Part shown: positions 51,708 through 60,482 of the stretch, piece after piece
Numbering within the stretch: position 1 is the stretch's first letter
How the letters are laid out: each line of letters opens with the position of its first letter
Assembly (NCBI RefSeq): GCF_016765655.2
Contig: NZ_CP086106.1
Location: 2,724,501 to 2,788,500, forward strand
Reading direction: 5' to 3'
From: Skermanella mucosa
GTDB taxonomy: Bacteria; Pseudomonadota; Alphaproteobacteria; Azospirillales; Azospirillaceae
DNA: 64,000 nucleotides
The notes under the pieces: model-generated
What the model was told of the DNA's origin: nothing
What the model saw: the letters and a program-made list of their open reading frames with translations, nothing else
Database searches by the model: none
Program-made: the position numbers and the translations under genes

Positions 51708-52382
51708 ATGACGACCAACTGCGAAGTCATGCTTGTCGACAGCGACCGTCTTTTTTGCGCCGCGTTGGCAGCTCTGCTGGAAACGACCGCATTCCGCATT
51801 TCCGCGGAATTCCCGACGCTCGCCGATGCCAATAACGCCGTTCGCCAGGGACGGCGGCCGGACCTGATCCTGCTCAACCTGCAAAGCGGCAACGCCGAGG
51901 AACTGGGTCAGCTCAAGCTGCTGCGCACGAGCTCGGCGCAGGCGCGCATCGTCGTCCTCGCGTCGGAGCTGACCTCGCAGATCTTGAGCGGCGCGCTGCA
52001 GAGCGGCGCCGATGGGTGTCTGAACAAGACCATGTCCTGCGAAGCCCTTCAGCGGTCGCTGCATCTCGTCATGCTTGGCGAGGCGGTTTTCCCGCGCAGC
52101 ATTGCCGACCTGCTGATCAGCAACGCGCTGGAAGACGTCGCCCTGCCGTCTTCGGCCGCCATGCCCCCAATTGGCAACGAACTGTCGAAACGCGAGATCG
52201 AGATCCTTCGCTGCCTGCTGGGCGGCCAGTCGAACAAGGCCATTGCACGCAACTTGAATATCACCGAGTCGACCGTGAAAATGCACTTCAAGAACGTGAT
52301 GCGAAAGATTCGTGCCCAGAACCGCACGCAGGCAGCCGTCTGGGCGATCCAGCACGGCATCTCACCCCGACTTTCCGCCTAG
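51708..52382 (+). CDS. LuxR-family regulator with atypical receiver (Asp to Asn)
   Basis: The 224-residue protein has the layout of a NarL-type response regulator: receiver (about 1-125), linker, and a LuxR helix-turn-helix (LSKREIEILRCLLGGQSNKA, then NITESTVKMHFKNVMRKI). The usual phospho-acceptor position reads PDLILLNLQSG, with Asn57 where Asp is expected; the acidic pair in MLVDSDR and the Lys in LNKTMS remain. It probably cannot be phosphorylated in the standard way and may act constitutively or through a ligand or partner. It is divergent from the canonical LuxR-type regulator. Confidence 0.88.
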   Translation: MTTNCEVMLVDSDRLFCAALAALLETTAFRISAEFPTLADANNAVRQGRRPDLILLNLQSGNAEELGQLKLLRTSSAQARIVVLASELTSQILSGALQSGADGCLNKTMSCEALQRSLHLVMLGEAVFPRSIADLLISNALEDVALPSSAAMPPIGNELSKREIEILRCLLGGQSNKAIARNLNITESTVKMHFKNVMRKIRAQNRTQAAVWAIQHGISPRLSA

Positions 52383-52555
52383 GCGGGCCGGACAGGAATC
52401 TCGGATTCACATATCCTTAAGCAATCCTCACCTTCGACCGTGTTGCAAGTGCGAACCCATTGGGGGCACCATCCGGGTGTAAGGCTCACGGAGCGTTCTG
52501 TCTTCGCAAGGCGGAACGCTCCGGATGCTGTGCCAGGAAGCGGGGGTACGCCGGC

Positions 52556-53038
52556 ATGCAACGGGTTCTCGAATATTTGCGTAATGATCTGGGAAGACGC
52601 CACGCGGGGTCTCCGCGCAAGTGCGAAGATCCGCAGGCGCTGCGTTTCCACGCCATGGGCCGTAACGGCAACTGGCCGGTGATCATGACCGTTGACGAAG
52701 GGTGCCGGGAGCACGGGGACGACATTCTCGACATCACTTCCACGCTGCCCCTGACCGTCATCCGGCGCCAGCGCGCCTCGGTCGAGGAACTGGTTGCGTG
52801 CCTGAACGACCTGGCTGACGACGGGTGGTTCGAGGGACCGGACGCTTCGGGACGAATTCATTGCCGGGGCATCCACCACATTCCGGCCGAAGCGGTTCCC
52901 AGCGGCCTGCGCCTGCTGGTGGAGCGCCATATCGCCCTGGTCGATCGTCATCTTCCCAGCTTTTTCGCGGTTGCCGCCGGTGGCCAGACCCCTTCGGAAG
53001 CGGTCAGCCAACTGGAACGGATGCGCCGCTTCGCCTGA
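52556..53038 (+). CDS. Hypothetical protein, 160 aa
   Basis: The frame starts ATGCAACGG after GGGGGTAC and encodes a soluble alpha/beta protein: MQRVLEYLRNDLGRRHAGSP, then NGNWPVIMTVDEGCREHGDD and a helical C-terminus. The pattern of a helix, several strands and a long helix is loosely reminiscent of YbjN-type or secretion-chaperone folds, but I would not assign it. No signal peptide or membrane helix is present. It ends 24 bases before a very strong stem-loop. Confidence 0.6.
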   Translation: MQRVLEYLRNDLGRRHAGSPRKCEDPQALRFHAMGRNGNWPVIMTVDEGCREHGDDILDITSTLPLTVIRRQRASVEELVACLNDLADDGWFEGPDASGRIHCRGIHHIPAEAVPSGLRLLVERHIALVDRHLPSFFAVAAGGQTPSEAVSQLERMRRFA

Positions 53039-53062
53039 TCCAGTCCGTGCTCCTGCCGATGA

Positions 53063-53098
53063 GCGGACGCCCCGCGGACTTGTCCGCGGGGCGTCCGC
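53063..53098. terminator. 16-bp perfect stem-loop between convergent genes
   Basis: A perfect 16-bp stem (53063-53078 with 53083-53098) closes a CTTG loop. It lies between a rightward gene ending at 53038 and a leftward gene ending at 53115. It lacks a U tract but is extremely stable and symmetric, fitting a two-way transcription block or 3'-end protector. Confidence 0.65.
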
Positions 53099-53114
53099 CA
53101 GTCGCTGGGATTTC

Positions 53115-53309
53115 CTACGCGGCCTTCCTCAATTGTGACCGGGCGGCCCTGACGGCCTCGTCGGCATCCTCGAAAACGTGACCTTCCAATTCCGCCATGC
53201 GTGCATCCGACGCATGGAAGGTGACCCGGCTGCCATAGGGCACGACGACGCCGACCGCATCGTCTTCCAGCTCTATGATGTAGCTTTCCCGCACTACCAT
53301 TCCTGACAT
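53115..53309 (-). CDS. Small protein, 64 aa
   Basis: The 64-residue frame opens MSGMVVRESYIIELEDDAVG and continues VVVPYGSRVTFHASDARMAE, a strand-rich first half and a helical second half ending in basic residues. It resembles small alphaproteobacterial proteins of unknown function. The ATG at 53309 is weakly supported (GTCGAGAC); an ATG 9 bases in is an alternative. It is divergent from the MBL-hydrolase gene. No function is assigned. Confidence 0.6.
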   Translation of the reverse strand: MSGMVVRESYIIELEDDAVGVVVPYGSRVTFHASDARMAELEGHVFEDADEAVRAARSQLRKAA

Positions 53310-53545
53310 GTCTCGACCGGTTGCTTTCGGGTTTTCCTGCCCGAAGTATGACGGCGCTCTGTGACAGTTTCCACCGGGACACCGAAAGTAGTTCGGTGCG
53401 CTGAAAGTTCACTGATCCGGCATAATCGTTGATGCGGCGGACCGGCAAGCCTGTATAACGAAACGGGTGGTGCCGGCCGGACGCCCGAGACCAACAAACC
53501 GAGCCCACGCAGATGGAAGAAGCCCGACGCGCCCCGAGGCAGGTT

Positions 53546-54547
53546 ATGGACGAGCTTCCCGAACCGGGGACCGTGCGGCAGGTCGCGCCCGGCGTCCTGT
53601 GGGTGCGGATGCCCCTTCCGTTCGCGCTCAATCATATCAATGTCTGGCTTCTGGAATCCGAAGACGGCTGGACGATCGTCGACACCGGCATCGGCAGCGA
53701 TCGGACCAAGGACTGCTGGGAGCGGATCTTCAAGAACTCGCTCGGTGGAAAGCCAGTGGGACGGGTGATCGCGACCCATTTTCACCCGGACCATGTCGGC
53801 CTTGCGGGATGGATGGTCGACCGCTGGCAGGCCGAGTTCTGCGCCAGCCTGACGGAATGGCTTTTCGGGCGGATGCTCAGCCTGGAAAGCCCGGAAGCCA
53901 TGGTCCGCACCAGCCTCGCCTTCTACCGCCGCGCCGGGCTGGATGAAGCGGCGCTCGCCGTCATGGCGGATCGCGGCAACTCCTATGCCAGGGGCGTGGC
54001 TCCCCTGCCCGCCCAGCTGCGCCGCCTCAAGGCGGGCGACCGCCTGCGGATCGGTGGGGCCGACTGGCACGTGATCACGGGCGGCGGCCACACGCCGGAA
54101 CATGTCTGCCTGCATTGCCCCGACCGTGGCCTCTTCATCGCCGGCGACCAGGTGCTGCCCCGGATCAGCCCGAACATCAGCGTCTGGTCATCGGAACCGG
54201 ACGCCGACCCGCTGGAGGATTTCCTGCGCACCCTCGACCGGCTGCGGAACCTTCCCGACGATCTCCTCGTCCTGCCGTCCCACGATACGCCGTTCACCGG
54301 CCTGCATGCCCGGCTGGACGCCCTCGCGGCTCATCATGGCGAGCGGTTGGAGCAGGTCGCGAACGCCTGTTCTGAGCCGAGCACCGTCGCCGAGGTGACC
54401 CGCGTGATGTTCAACCGCCCGCTCGACCCGCACCAGCTGGTGTTCGCCATCGGCGAGGCGCTGGCGCACCTCAACCATCTCGCCGCCCGAGGCCGGCTGG
54501 TTCGGCGGACGGATAGGGACGGCCTGCTTCGATTCTCGCGTCGCTGA
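53546..54547 (+). CDS. MBL-fold metallo-hydrolase
   Basis: The 333-residue protein has a metallo-beta-lactamase fold with the metal-binding motif ATHFHPDHVG, a third His in GGGHTPEHVC, the Asp in FIAGDQVLP and the last His in LPSHDTPF. A winged-helix-like C-terminal part (about 240-330) follows, as in LACTB2-like or BVH-type hydrolases that act on thioesters or lactones. The start is set at MDELPEP, which has GAGGCAGG just upstream; an ATG 33 bases earlier is the alternative. It is cytoplasmic. The substrate is unknown. Confidence 0.9.
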   Translation: MDELPEPGTVRQVAPGVLWVRMPLPFALNHINVWLLESEDGWTIVDTGIGSDRTKDCWERIFKNSLGGKPVGRVIATHFHPDHVGLAGWMVDRWQAEFCASLTEWLFGRMLSLESPEAMVRTSLAFYRRAGLDEAALAVMADRGNSYARGVAPLPAQLRRLKAGDRLRIGGADWHVITGGGHTPEHVCLHCPDRGLFIAGDQVLPRISPNISVWSSEPDADPLEDFLRTLDRLRNLPDDLLVLPSHDTPFTGLHARLDALAAHHGERLEQVANACSEPSTVAEVTRVMFNRPLDPHQLVFAIGEALAHLNHLAARGRLVRRTDRDGLLRFSRR

Positions 54548-54672
54548 TCCCTTGCCGGGCTTTGCGCGCCAGGACCCGGGAAGATGATGCATTCTTTACC
54601 AAACCATGTCCGGCCGGGTATTGCTGGGGACGGCCCCGGGTGCGGGCGTCACTGGCATGGACGGAGATAAGC

Positions 54673-55590
54673 ATGGTTCGGGTCGCCTGCATCGGCGAAT
54701 GCATGATCGAGTTGTCGGAGCGTGCCGACGGTACCCTGTCGCGCAGCTTCGGTGGCGACACCCTCAACACCGCCCTGTACATGGCCCGTCTCGGCGTCGA
54801 GGTCGATTATGTCACCGCGCTGGGCGATGACGGGTGGAGCGAGGAGATGGTCACGGCCTGGGCCGACGAAGGCATCGGGACCGGCCGGGTGGTCCGCATG
54901 GCCGGCCGTCTCCCGGGACTCTACGTGATCCAGACCGATCCGAAGGGGGAGCGGCGGTTCCAGTACTGGCGCGACCGCGCGGCGGCGCGCGACCTGTTCG
55001 ACCAGCCTGCCACCCCGTCCCTGATCGAGGCGCTGGCCCGCGACTACGGCCTTCTGTATCTCTCCGGCATCACCCTGTCGCTCTATGGCGAGGCTGGGCG
55101 CGGGCGCCTGTTGGAGGCGATCGACCGCGCCCGTGCCGGCGGCGCGCGCCTGGCCTTCGATACCAATTTCCGTCCCCGCGGCTGGCCCGAGCCCGAGTTG
55201 GCGCGCAACGCCTACCGTCAGGTCCTCGACCGCTCGGACATCGTCCTGGCGTCAACCGAGGATCTCAACCTGCTGTACGGCGGGCGCGGCGAGGAAACGC
55301 TGCTGGAAGGCGGCAAACCCGAAGAATTAGCCCTGAAGCTGGCCCATCCCTCGTGCCGGGTGATGGCGGGAGACACCGACACCGTGGTCGATGCGGCACC
55401 GGTGGAGAATGTCACCGACACCACCGCCGCCGGCGACAGCTTCGCCGCCGCCTACCTCGCGGCCCGCCTGAAGGGAGCCGACCCGGAAGCGGCGGCGCGG
55501 GCTGGGCATCGGCTGGCCGGCGTGGTCGTGCAGCATCGCGGCGCCATCATCCCGCGGGCGGCGATGCCTGCGACCGTGTTCGAAACCTGA
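54673..55590 (+). CDS. PfkB-family sugar kinase, likely 2-keto-3-deoxygluconate kinase
   Basis: The 305-residue protein has the PfkB ribokinase fold: VACIGECMIELSERADG, FGGDTLNTALYMARLG, and the catalytic DTTAAGDSFAAAYL with the anion-hole GD and base Asp. FDTNFRPRGWP and the EDLNLL segment are typical of KDG kinases. It would phosphorylate 2-keto-3-deoxygluconate or a close sugar acid, which fits the UxaA- and FAH-type sugar-acid genes earlier in the window, though those are 30 kb away. GGAG precedes the ATG. The next gene begins 20 bases after its stop. Confidence 0.88.
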   Translation: MVRVACIGECMIELSERADGTLSRSFGGDTLNTALYMARLGVEVDYVTALGDDGWSEEMVTAWADEGIGTGRVVRMAGRLPGLYVIQTDPKGERRFQYWRDRAAARDLFDQPATPSLIEALARDYGLLYLSGITLSLYGEAGRGRLLEAIDRARAGGARLAFDTNFRPRGWPEPELARNAYRQVLDRSDIVLASTEDLNLLYGGRGEETLLEGGKPEELALKLAHPSCRVMAGDTDTVVDAAPVENVTDTTAAGDSFAAAYLAARLKGADPEAAARAGHRLAGVVVQHRGAIIPRAAMPATVFET

Positions 55591-55610
55591 AGAGCGAAGG
55601 ACTGACAAGC

Positions 55611-56369
55611 GTGACCGAAACAGACCTGTCCGCAGCCGCCGACCTGCTGCTCGACGCCCGGCGCACCGGAGCGTGGCTGACGGAACTTCCTGAGTCCGCC
55701 CGGCCCCGCACCCTGGAAGAGGCCTACGCGATCCAGGACCTGCTCGTCCGGCGCAAGGGCGGGGCAACCGGGTGGAAGGTCGGAGCGCCGTCCCCCACGG
55801 CCGAACCCGTCCGCGGAGCCCTTGCGGCTGACACCATCCACGACAGCCCCGCCCGGCTTCCCGCCTCGGGCTTCAACGTGATCGGGGCCGAGGCCGAACT
55901 GGTCTACCGCTTCGCCTCTCCCCTGCCCCTCCGGGACAAGTCCTACGACCTCGAGGAAGTGCTGGCCGCGGTCGGATCGGTCCACGCGGCGATCGAGATC
56001 GCCGACACGCGCTACAAGGTCTGGAAGTCGGTGGACCAGTTCAGCCAGATCGCGGACCAGACCAGCCACGGCGTCCTCGTGGTCGGCACCGGCACGGCCG
56101 ACTGGCGCGGCATAGAGCCGGTCAACGAACCGGTCACGCTGTGGGTCGATGACAGGAAGGAATTCGAGACCATCGGCGGCAACACCGCGGGAGATCCCCG
56201 GCGCATGCTGCTGTGGCTCGCCAATGTCGGTTCCCGCGGCCAGGGCGGCATCAAGGTCGGCGACCAGGTGACCTCGGGCTCGACCTGCGGGACGATCTTC
56301 GTGAAGGCTCCCTGCACGCTGATCGCCGAATTTCCCGGAGTGGGCAAGGCCGTGCTCGAAATCTTCTAG
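55611..56369 (+). CDS. 2-keto-4-pentenoate hydratase-like protein
   Basis: The 252-residue protein starts at GTG behind GAAGGA and belongs to the FAH-related 2-keto-4-pentenoate hydratase group. It shows ATGWKVGAPSPTAEP, FNVIGAEAELVYRFASPLP, the Glu-rich AAIEIADTRYKVW and GDQVTSGSTCGTIF. The metal-binding acidic residues of the family (in AEAELVY and AAIEI) are present. It would hydrate 2-keto-4-pentenoate-type acids in aromatic or other ring-cleavage pathways. It is transcribed with the sugar kinase gene 20 bases upstream, so a sugar-acid substrate is also possible. Confidence 0.87.
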   Translation: MTETDLSAAADLLLDARRTGAWLTELPESARPRTLEEAYAIQDLLVRRKGGATGWKVGAPSPTAEPVRGALAADTIHDSPARLPASGFNVIGAEAELVYRFASPLPLRDKSYDLEEVLAAVGSVHAAIEIADTRYKVWKSVDQFSQIADQTSHGVLVVGTGTADWRGIEPVNEPVTLWVDDRKEFETIGGNTAGDPRRMLLWLANVGSRGQGGIKVGDQVTSGSTCGTIFVKAPCTLIAEFPGVGKAVLEIF

Positions 56370-56394
56370 TGTTCCGGCCGGGACATTTGATTCC

Positions 56395-56420
56395 ATGCGT
56401 TGGGCCACGGCCCAACGCAT
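56395..56420. terminator. 11-bp stem-loop between convergent genes
   Basis: A perfect stem ATGCGTTGGGC / GCCCAACGCAT with a CACG loop lies 25 bases after the hydratase gene and 56 bases before the end of the convergent acyl-CoA dehydrogenase gene. It has no U tract, and may be a two-way terminator. Confidence 0.55.
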
Positions 56421-56476
56421 CGCGAGATCTTAGGAACCGCCCGATCCTTGCCGCGGACACGCGCCCTTCCTTCATT

Positions 56477-57646
56477 TCAGTACGATCGCGGCATGCCCAG
56501 CACGTGCTCGCCGACATAGGCCAGGATCAGGTTGGTCGAGATCGGCGCAACTTGGTACAGCCGGGTCTCGCGGAACTTGCGCTCCACGTCGTACTCCGCC
56601 GCGAAGCCGAACCCGCCGAAGGTCTGGAGGCAGGCGTTGGCCGCCGCCCAGGAGGCGTCGGCCGCCAGCAGCTTGGCCATGTTCGCCTCTGCGCCGCAGG
56701 GCTGGCCGGCGTCGTGCAGGCGGCAGGCCGTGAAGCGCATCAGGCTGGCCGCCTCCACGTCCACGTGGGCGCGGGCGATCGGGAACTGGATGCCCTGGTT
56801 CCGGCCGATCGGCTGGTCGAATACCACCCGCTCCCCGGCATAGGCCGATGCCTTCTCGACGAACCAGCGGCCGTCGCCGATGCACTCCGCCGCGATCAGC
56901 GCGCGCTCGGCGTTAAGGCCTTCCAGGATGTAGCGGAAGCCCCGGCCCTCCTCGCCGATACGGTTCTCGGCAGGGATCTCCAGGTCGTCGAAGAAGACGG
57001 AATTGGTCTCGTGGTTCACCATGTTGCGGATCGGGTGGACGGTCATCCCCTTGCCGACCGCTTCCGCCAGGTCAACGATGAAGACCGACAGCCCCTCCGA
57101 CTTCTTCGCCACCTGATCCAGCGGCGTCGTCCGGGCCAGCAGGATCATAAGGTCCGAGTGCTGGAGCCTCGACGTCCATACCTTCTGCCCGTTGACCACG
57201 TAGCGGTCGCCCTTTCGGACCGCCGTCGTCTTAAGCTTCGTCGTGTCCGACCCTGTCGTCGGCTCGGTTACCGCCATGGATTGCAGGCGGAGGTCTCCCG
57301 ACGCGATGCCCGGCAGGTACCGGCGCCTCTGTTCCTCGCTACCCGCCCGCAGGAGCGTGGACATGTTGTACATCTGCCCGTGGCAGGCACCGGAATTACC
57401 GCCGGACCGGTTGATTTCCTCCATGACGATGGACGCCTCCGTCAGCCCGAGGCCCGAGCCGCCGTATTCCTCGGGGATCAGCGCCGCCAGCCATCCGGCC
57501 CGCGTCAGGGCGGTGACGAACTCCTCCGGATATCCCCGCTCCTCGTCGATCCGCCGCCAATAGGCGCCATGGAAGTCCGCGCACAGGGCGCGCACGGCGT
57601 CCCTCAGGTCTGAGTGGTCGTCACGGTTCGGGATCTCGATCGGCAT
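56477..57646 (-). CDS. Acyl-CoA dehydrogenase
   Basis: The 389-residue protein is a flavoprotein dehydrogenase of the ACAD family: helical N-terminal domain (LIPEEYGGSGLGLTEA), beta domain (MAVTEPTTGSDTTKLKTTAV, then NGQKVWTSRLQHSDLM), and C-terminal helical domain with LNAERALIAAECIGDGRW and LQTFGGFGFAAEYDVERKFR. A catalytic Glu is not certain from sequence alone. It would introduce a 2,3 double bond into an acyl-CoA. The start at MPIEIPN follows GAAGGAATG. It is divergent from the peptide-type ABC importer operon, so the acyl-CoA may derive from an imported compound. Confidence 0.92.
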   Translation of the reverse strand: MPIEIPNRDDHSDLRDAVRALCADFHGAYWRRIDEERGYPEEFVTALTRAGWLAALIPEEYGGSGLGLTEASIVMEEINRSGGNSGACHGQMYNMSTLLRAGSEEQRRRYLPGIASGDLRLQSMAVTEPTTGSDTTKLKTTAVRKGDRYVVNGQKVWTSRLQHSDLMILLARTTPLDQVAKKSEGLSVFIVDLAEAVGKGMTVHPIRNMVNHETNSVFFDDLEIPAENRIGEEGRGFRYILEGLNAERALIAAECIGDGRWFVEKASAYAGERVVFDQPIGRNQGIQFPIARAHVDVEAASLMRFTACRLHDAGQPCGAEANMAKLLAADASWAAANACLQTFGGFGFAAEYDVERKFRETRLYQVAPISTNLILAYVGEHVLGMPRSY

Positions 57647-57877
57647 CGGTGCGCATTCCTTCGGAATCTTCGACAAGTCTTCCCTGGATAACATCTGCCA
57701 GCCGAATGTGCTGCCGGTCATTTGGGCACCGCCGACACACTGCCGTATTTTTGAGCATGAAACGAAGCGTTGCGAACAGTCAGTTCGACCAATCGCCAAG
57801 CGCCACCTCCCTGGCACCGATCTTGAACAAGCCCTGCGACAAATCGGACCTGAAACGGGGCGGAGGCACTTTTGCGC

Positions 57878-59479
57878 ATGAGCACGATGAAGAGACTGAT
57901 GGCCGCGGCGGCGGTCGCGACGGCGCTGACGGCGCCAGGCTTCGCCAATGCCCAGGGTACCCTGAGGATCGGCATGACGCTGGCGGACATCCCGCTGACC
58001 ACCGGCCAGACCGACCAGGGCGGCGAGGGCCAGCGCTTCATGGGCTATACAGTCTATGACGCGCTGGTGAACTGGGACCTGACTTCGGCCGACAAGCCGT
58101 CCGAACTCGTCCCCGGCCTCGCGACGGAGTGGGCGGTGGACGCCACCGACAAGACCAAATGGACCTTCAAGCTGCGTGAGGGCGTCAAGTTCCACGACGG
58201 CTCCGACTTCACGGCGCAGGCCGTGGTCTGGAACCTGGACAAGCTGCTCGACGACAAGTCGCCCCAGTACGACCCCAAGCAGGCGGCCCAGGGCCGCAGC
58301 CGCATCCCGGCGGTCGCCTCCTACCGGGCGGTCGACGACCATATCCTGGAGGTGACCACCAAGGAGCCCGACGCCTTCCTGCCCTACCAGCTCGCCTGGA
58401 TCCTGATCTCAAGCCCGGCCCATTGGGATGCGGTCGGCAAGGACTGGGTCAAGTTCGGCGAGAAGCCTTCCGGCACCGGGCCGTGGCAGCTCGTCTCGTG
58501 GACCCCGCGCGAGCGCGCCGAGATGCTGCCGTTCAAGGACTATTGGGACGAAACCCGCGTGCCCAAGCTGGACAAGCTGATCCTGGTGCCGATCCCGGAA
58601 GCGGCGACCCGCACCTCGGCGCTCCGCTCCGGCCAGGTGGACTGGATCGAGGCCCCCGCCCCCGACGCGATCCCCAGCCTGAAATCGGCCGGGTTCCAGA
58701 TCACCTCCAACGGCTATCCGCATAACTGGACCTGGCATCTCAGCCGGGTCGAGGGCTCGCCCTGGAACGACATCCGCGTCCGCAAGGCCGCCAACCTGGC
58801 CGTGGACCGCGAGGGGCTCAGCGAGTTGCTGGGCGGCATGATGGTGCCGGCCAAGGGCCATGTCCTGCCCGGCAGCCAGTGGTTCGGCAAGCCCGAGTTC
58901 GACATCACCTACGACCCGGAGCAGGCCAAGGAGCTGCTGGCCGAGGCCGGCTACGGTCCGGACAAGCCGGTCACCGTCAAGGCGCTGATCTCCGCCAGCG
59001 GGTCGGGCCAGATGCAGCCGCTTCCCATGAACGAATACATCCAGCAGACGCTCGGCGAAGTCGGCATCAATGTCGAGTTCGAGGTGGTCGAGTGGAACAC
59101 CATGGTGAACCTGTGGCGGGCCGGCGCCAAGTCGGACCAGGTCAAGGGCGCCCACTCCATCAATTTCAGCTACTTCATCCAGGACCCGTTCACCGGCTTC
59201 ATCCGTCACCTGGACAGCCGGCTGACCGCTCCGAACGGCACCAACTGGGGCTGGTACAATGATCCGGAGATGGACGCCCTGTTCCTGAAGGCCAAGACCA
59301 CCTTCGAGCCGGCCGAGCAGGCCAAGGCTCTGCAGCAGGTCCACGAGAAGTTCGTCAACGACGCCCTGTTCCTCTACGTCACCCACGACGTGGCCCCGCG
59401 CGCCATGTCGCCCAAGGTGAAGGGCTTCGTCCAGGCGCAGAACTGGTACCAGAACTTCTCCTCCATCACCGTCGAGTGA
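57878..59479 (+). CDS. Periplasmic substrate-binding protein of peptide/opine-type ABC importer
   Basis: The 533-residue protein has a signal peptide (STMKRLMAAAAVATALTAPG, then FANA-QG) and the SBP_bac_5 fold: LVPGLATEWAVDATDKTKWT, FKLREGVKFHDGSDFTA, SGTGPWQLVSW and IRVRKAANLAVDREGLSELL. This class binds di/oligopeptides, opines, nickel or other solutes. It heads a five-gene run of importer genes. The ATG at 57878 is chosen for a normal signal peptide; a TTG 6 bases earlier is nearer the GGAGG. A stem-loop follows the stop. Confidence 0.92.
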   Translation: MSTMKRLMAAAAVATALTAPGFANAQGTLRIGMTLADIPLTTGQTDQGGEGQRFMGYTVYDALVNWDLTSADKPSELVPGLATEWAVDATDKTKWTFKLREGVKFHDGSDFTAQAVVWNLDKLLDDKSPQYDPKQAAQGRSRIPAVASYRAVDDHILEVTTKEPDAFLPYQLAWILISSPAHWDAVGKDWVKFGEKPSGTGPWQLVSWTPRERAEMLPFKDYWDETRVPKLDKLILVPIPEAATRTSALRSGQVDWIEAPAPDAIPSLKSAGFQITSNGYPHNWTWHLSRVEGSPWNDIRVRKAANLAVDREGLSELLGGMMVPAKGHVLPGSQWFGKPEFDITYDPEQAKELLAEAGYGPDKPVTVKALISASGSGQMQPLPMNEYIQQTLGEVGINVEFEVVEWNTMVNLWRAGAKSDQVKGAHSINFSYFIQDPFTGFIRHLDSRLTAPNGTNWGWYNDPEMDALFLKAKTTFEPAEQAKALQQVHEKFVNDALFLYVTHDVAPRAMSPKVKGFVQAQNWYQNFSSITVE

Positions 59480-59484
59480 CGGGC

Positions 59485-59507
59485 CGGGGCGGCGCCGCGC
59501 CGCCCCG
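59485..59507 (+). other. Intercistronic stem-loop after the binding-protein gene
   Basis: A 10-bp perfect stem (CGGGGCGGCG / CGCCGCCCCG) with a 3-base loop lies between the binding-protein and first permease genes. Such structures often protect the upstream mRNA, keeping binding protein in excess over permease. Confidence 0.5.
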
Positions 59508-59525
59508 ATCCAGGAAGGCCGCGCC

Positions 59526-60479
59526 ATGATCTCCTACCTGATACGACGGCTGCTCTATTCCGTGCCCATCGCGCTCGGCGTGTCGCTGATGATCTTCCTG
59601 CTGGTCCATCTCGCCCCCGGTGACCCGATCAGCGCCATCGCCCCCGCCGACGCGCCTCCGGAAGTGGTCGAGCGGCTCCGCGCCGACTATGGCTACGACA
59701 AGCCGCTGCCGGTCCAGTTCGCGCTCTGGCTCGGCCGCGCCGTCACCGGGGACCTGGGCAATTCCGTGGCCTCCGGCCAGCCTGTGGCGGCGGAGGTCAT
59801 GTCGGCCGTGGGCAACACGATCCTGCTCTCGCTCTGCGCGGCCCTCGTCGGCTTCACCCTGGGCGCCGTGCTGGGCTTCGTCGCCGGCTACAACCAGGGG
59901 CGGGCGATGGACAAGGCCGCGACCGCCATCGCCGTGGCCGGGATCAGCGTGCCGCACTACTGGCTCGGGATGGTGCTGGTGATCGTCTTCTCGGTCCAGA
60001 TGAACGCGCTGCCCGCGGTCGGCATGGGTCCCGGCGGCTCGACCGACTGGGCCTGGGACTGGGACCACATGAGGCACCTGATCCTGCCCGCGATCACCCT
60101 GGCAGTGATCCCGATCGGCATCGTGATGCGCACCACCCGCTCCGCCGTCGCGGAGGTCCTTAACCAGGAATTCGTCCAGGCGCTCCGCGCCAAGGGCCTG
60201 TCCGAACGCCATGTCCTGGGCCACGTCATCCGCAACGTCGCCCCGACCGTGCTGGCCGTCATGGGGCTCCAGCTGGGCTATCTGCTGGGCGGGTCGATCC
60301 TGATCGAGACGGTCTTCTCCTGGCCGGGCACCGGCTTCCTGCTGAACACCGCGATCTTCCGCCGCGACATCCCGATGCTCCAGGGCACCATCCTGGTGCT
60401 GGCGCTCTTCTTCGTCTTCCTCAACGTCGTCGTGGACCTGATCCAGACGGCGGTCGATCCCCGCATCAAGAGGGCCTGA
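59526..60479 (+). CDS. ABC importer permease, DppB type
   Basis: The 317-residue protein has six membrane helices and the type I importer permease pattern. The N-terminal MISYLIRRLLYSVPIALGVS is typical of DppB/GsiC, LAPGDPISAIAPADAP is a periplasmic loop, and QALRAKGLSERHVLGHVIRN is the coupling helix that contacts the ATPases. AGGAAGG precedes the ATG. The next permease starts 3 bases after its stop. Confidence 0.93.
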   Translation: MISYLIRRLLYSVPIALGVSLMIFLLVHLAPGDPISAIAPADAPPEVVERLRADYGYDKPLPVQFALWLGRAVTGDLGNSVASGQPVAAEVMSAVGNTILLSLCAALVGFTLGAVLGFVAGYNQGRAMDKAATAIAVAGISVPHYWLGMVLVIVFSVQMNALPAVGMGPGGSTDWAWDWDHMRHLILPAITLAVIPIGIVMRTTRSAVAEVLNQEFVQALRAKGLSERHVLGHVIRNVAPTVLAVMGLQLGYLLGGSILIETVFSWPGTGFLLNTAIFRRDIPMLQGTILVLALFFVFLNVVVDLIQTAVDPRIKRA

Positions 60480-60482
60480 CCC

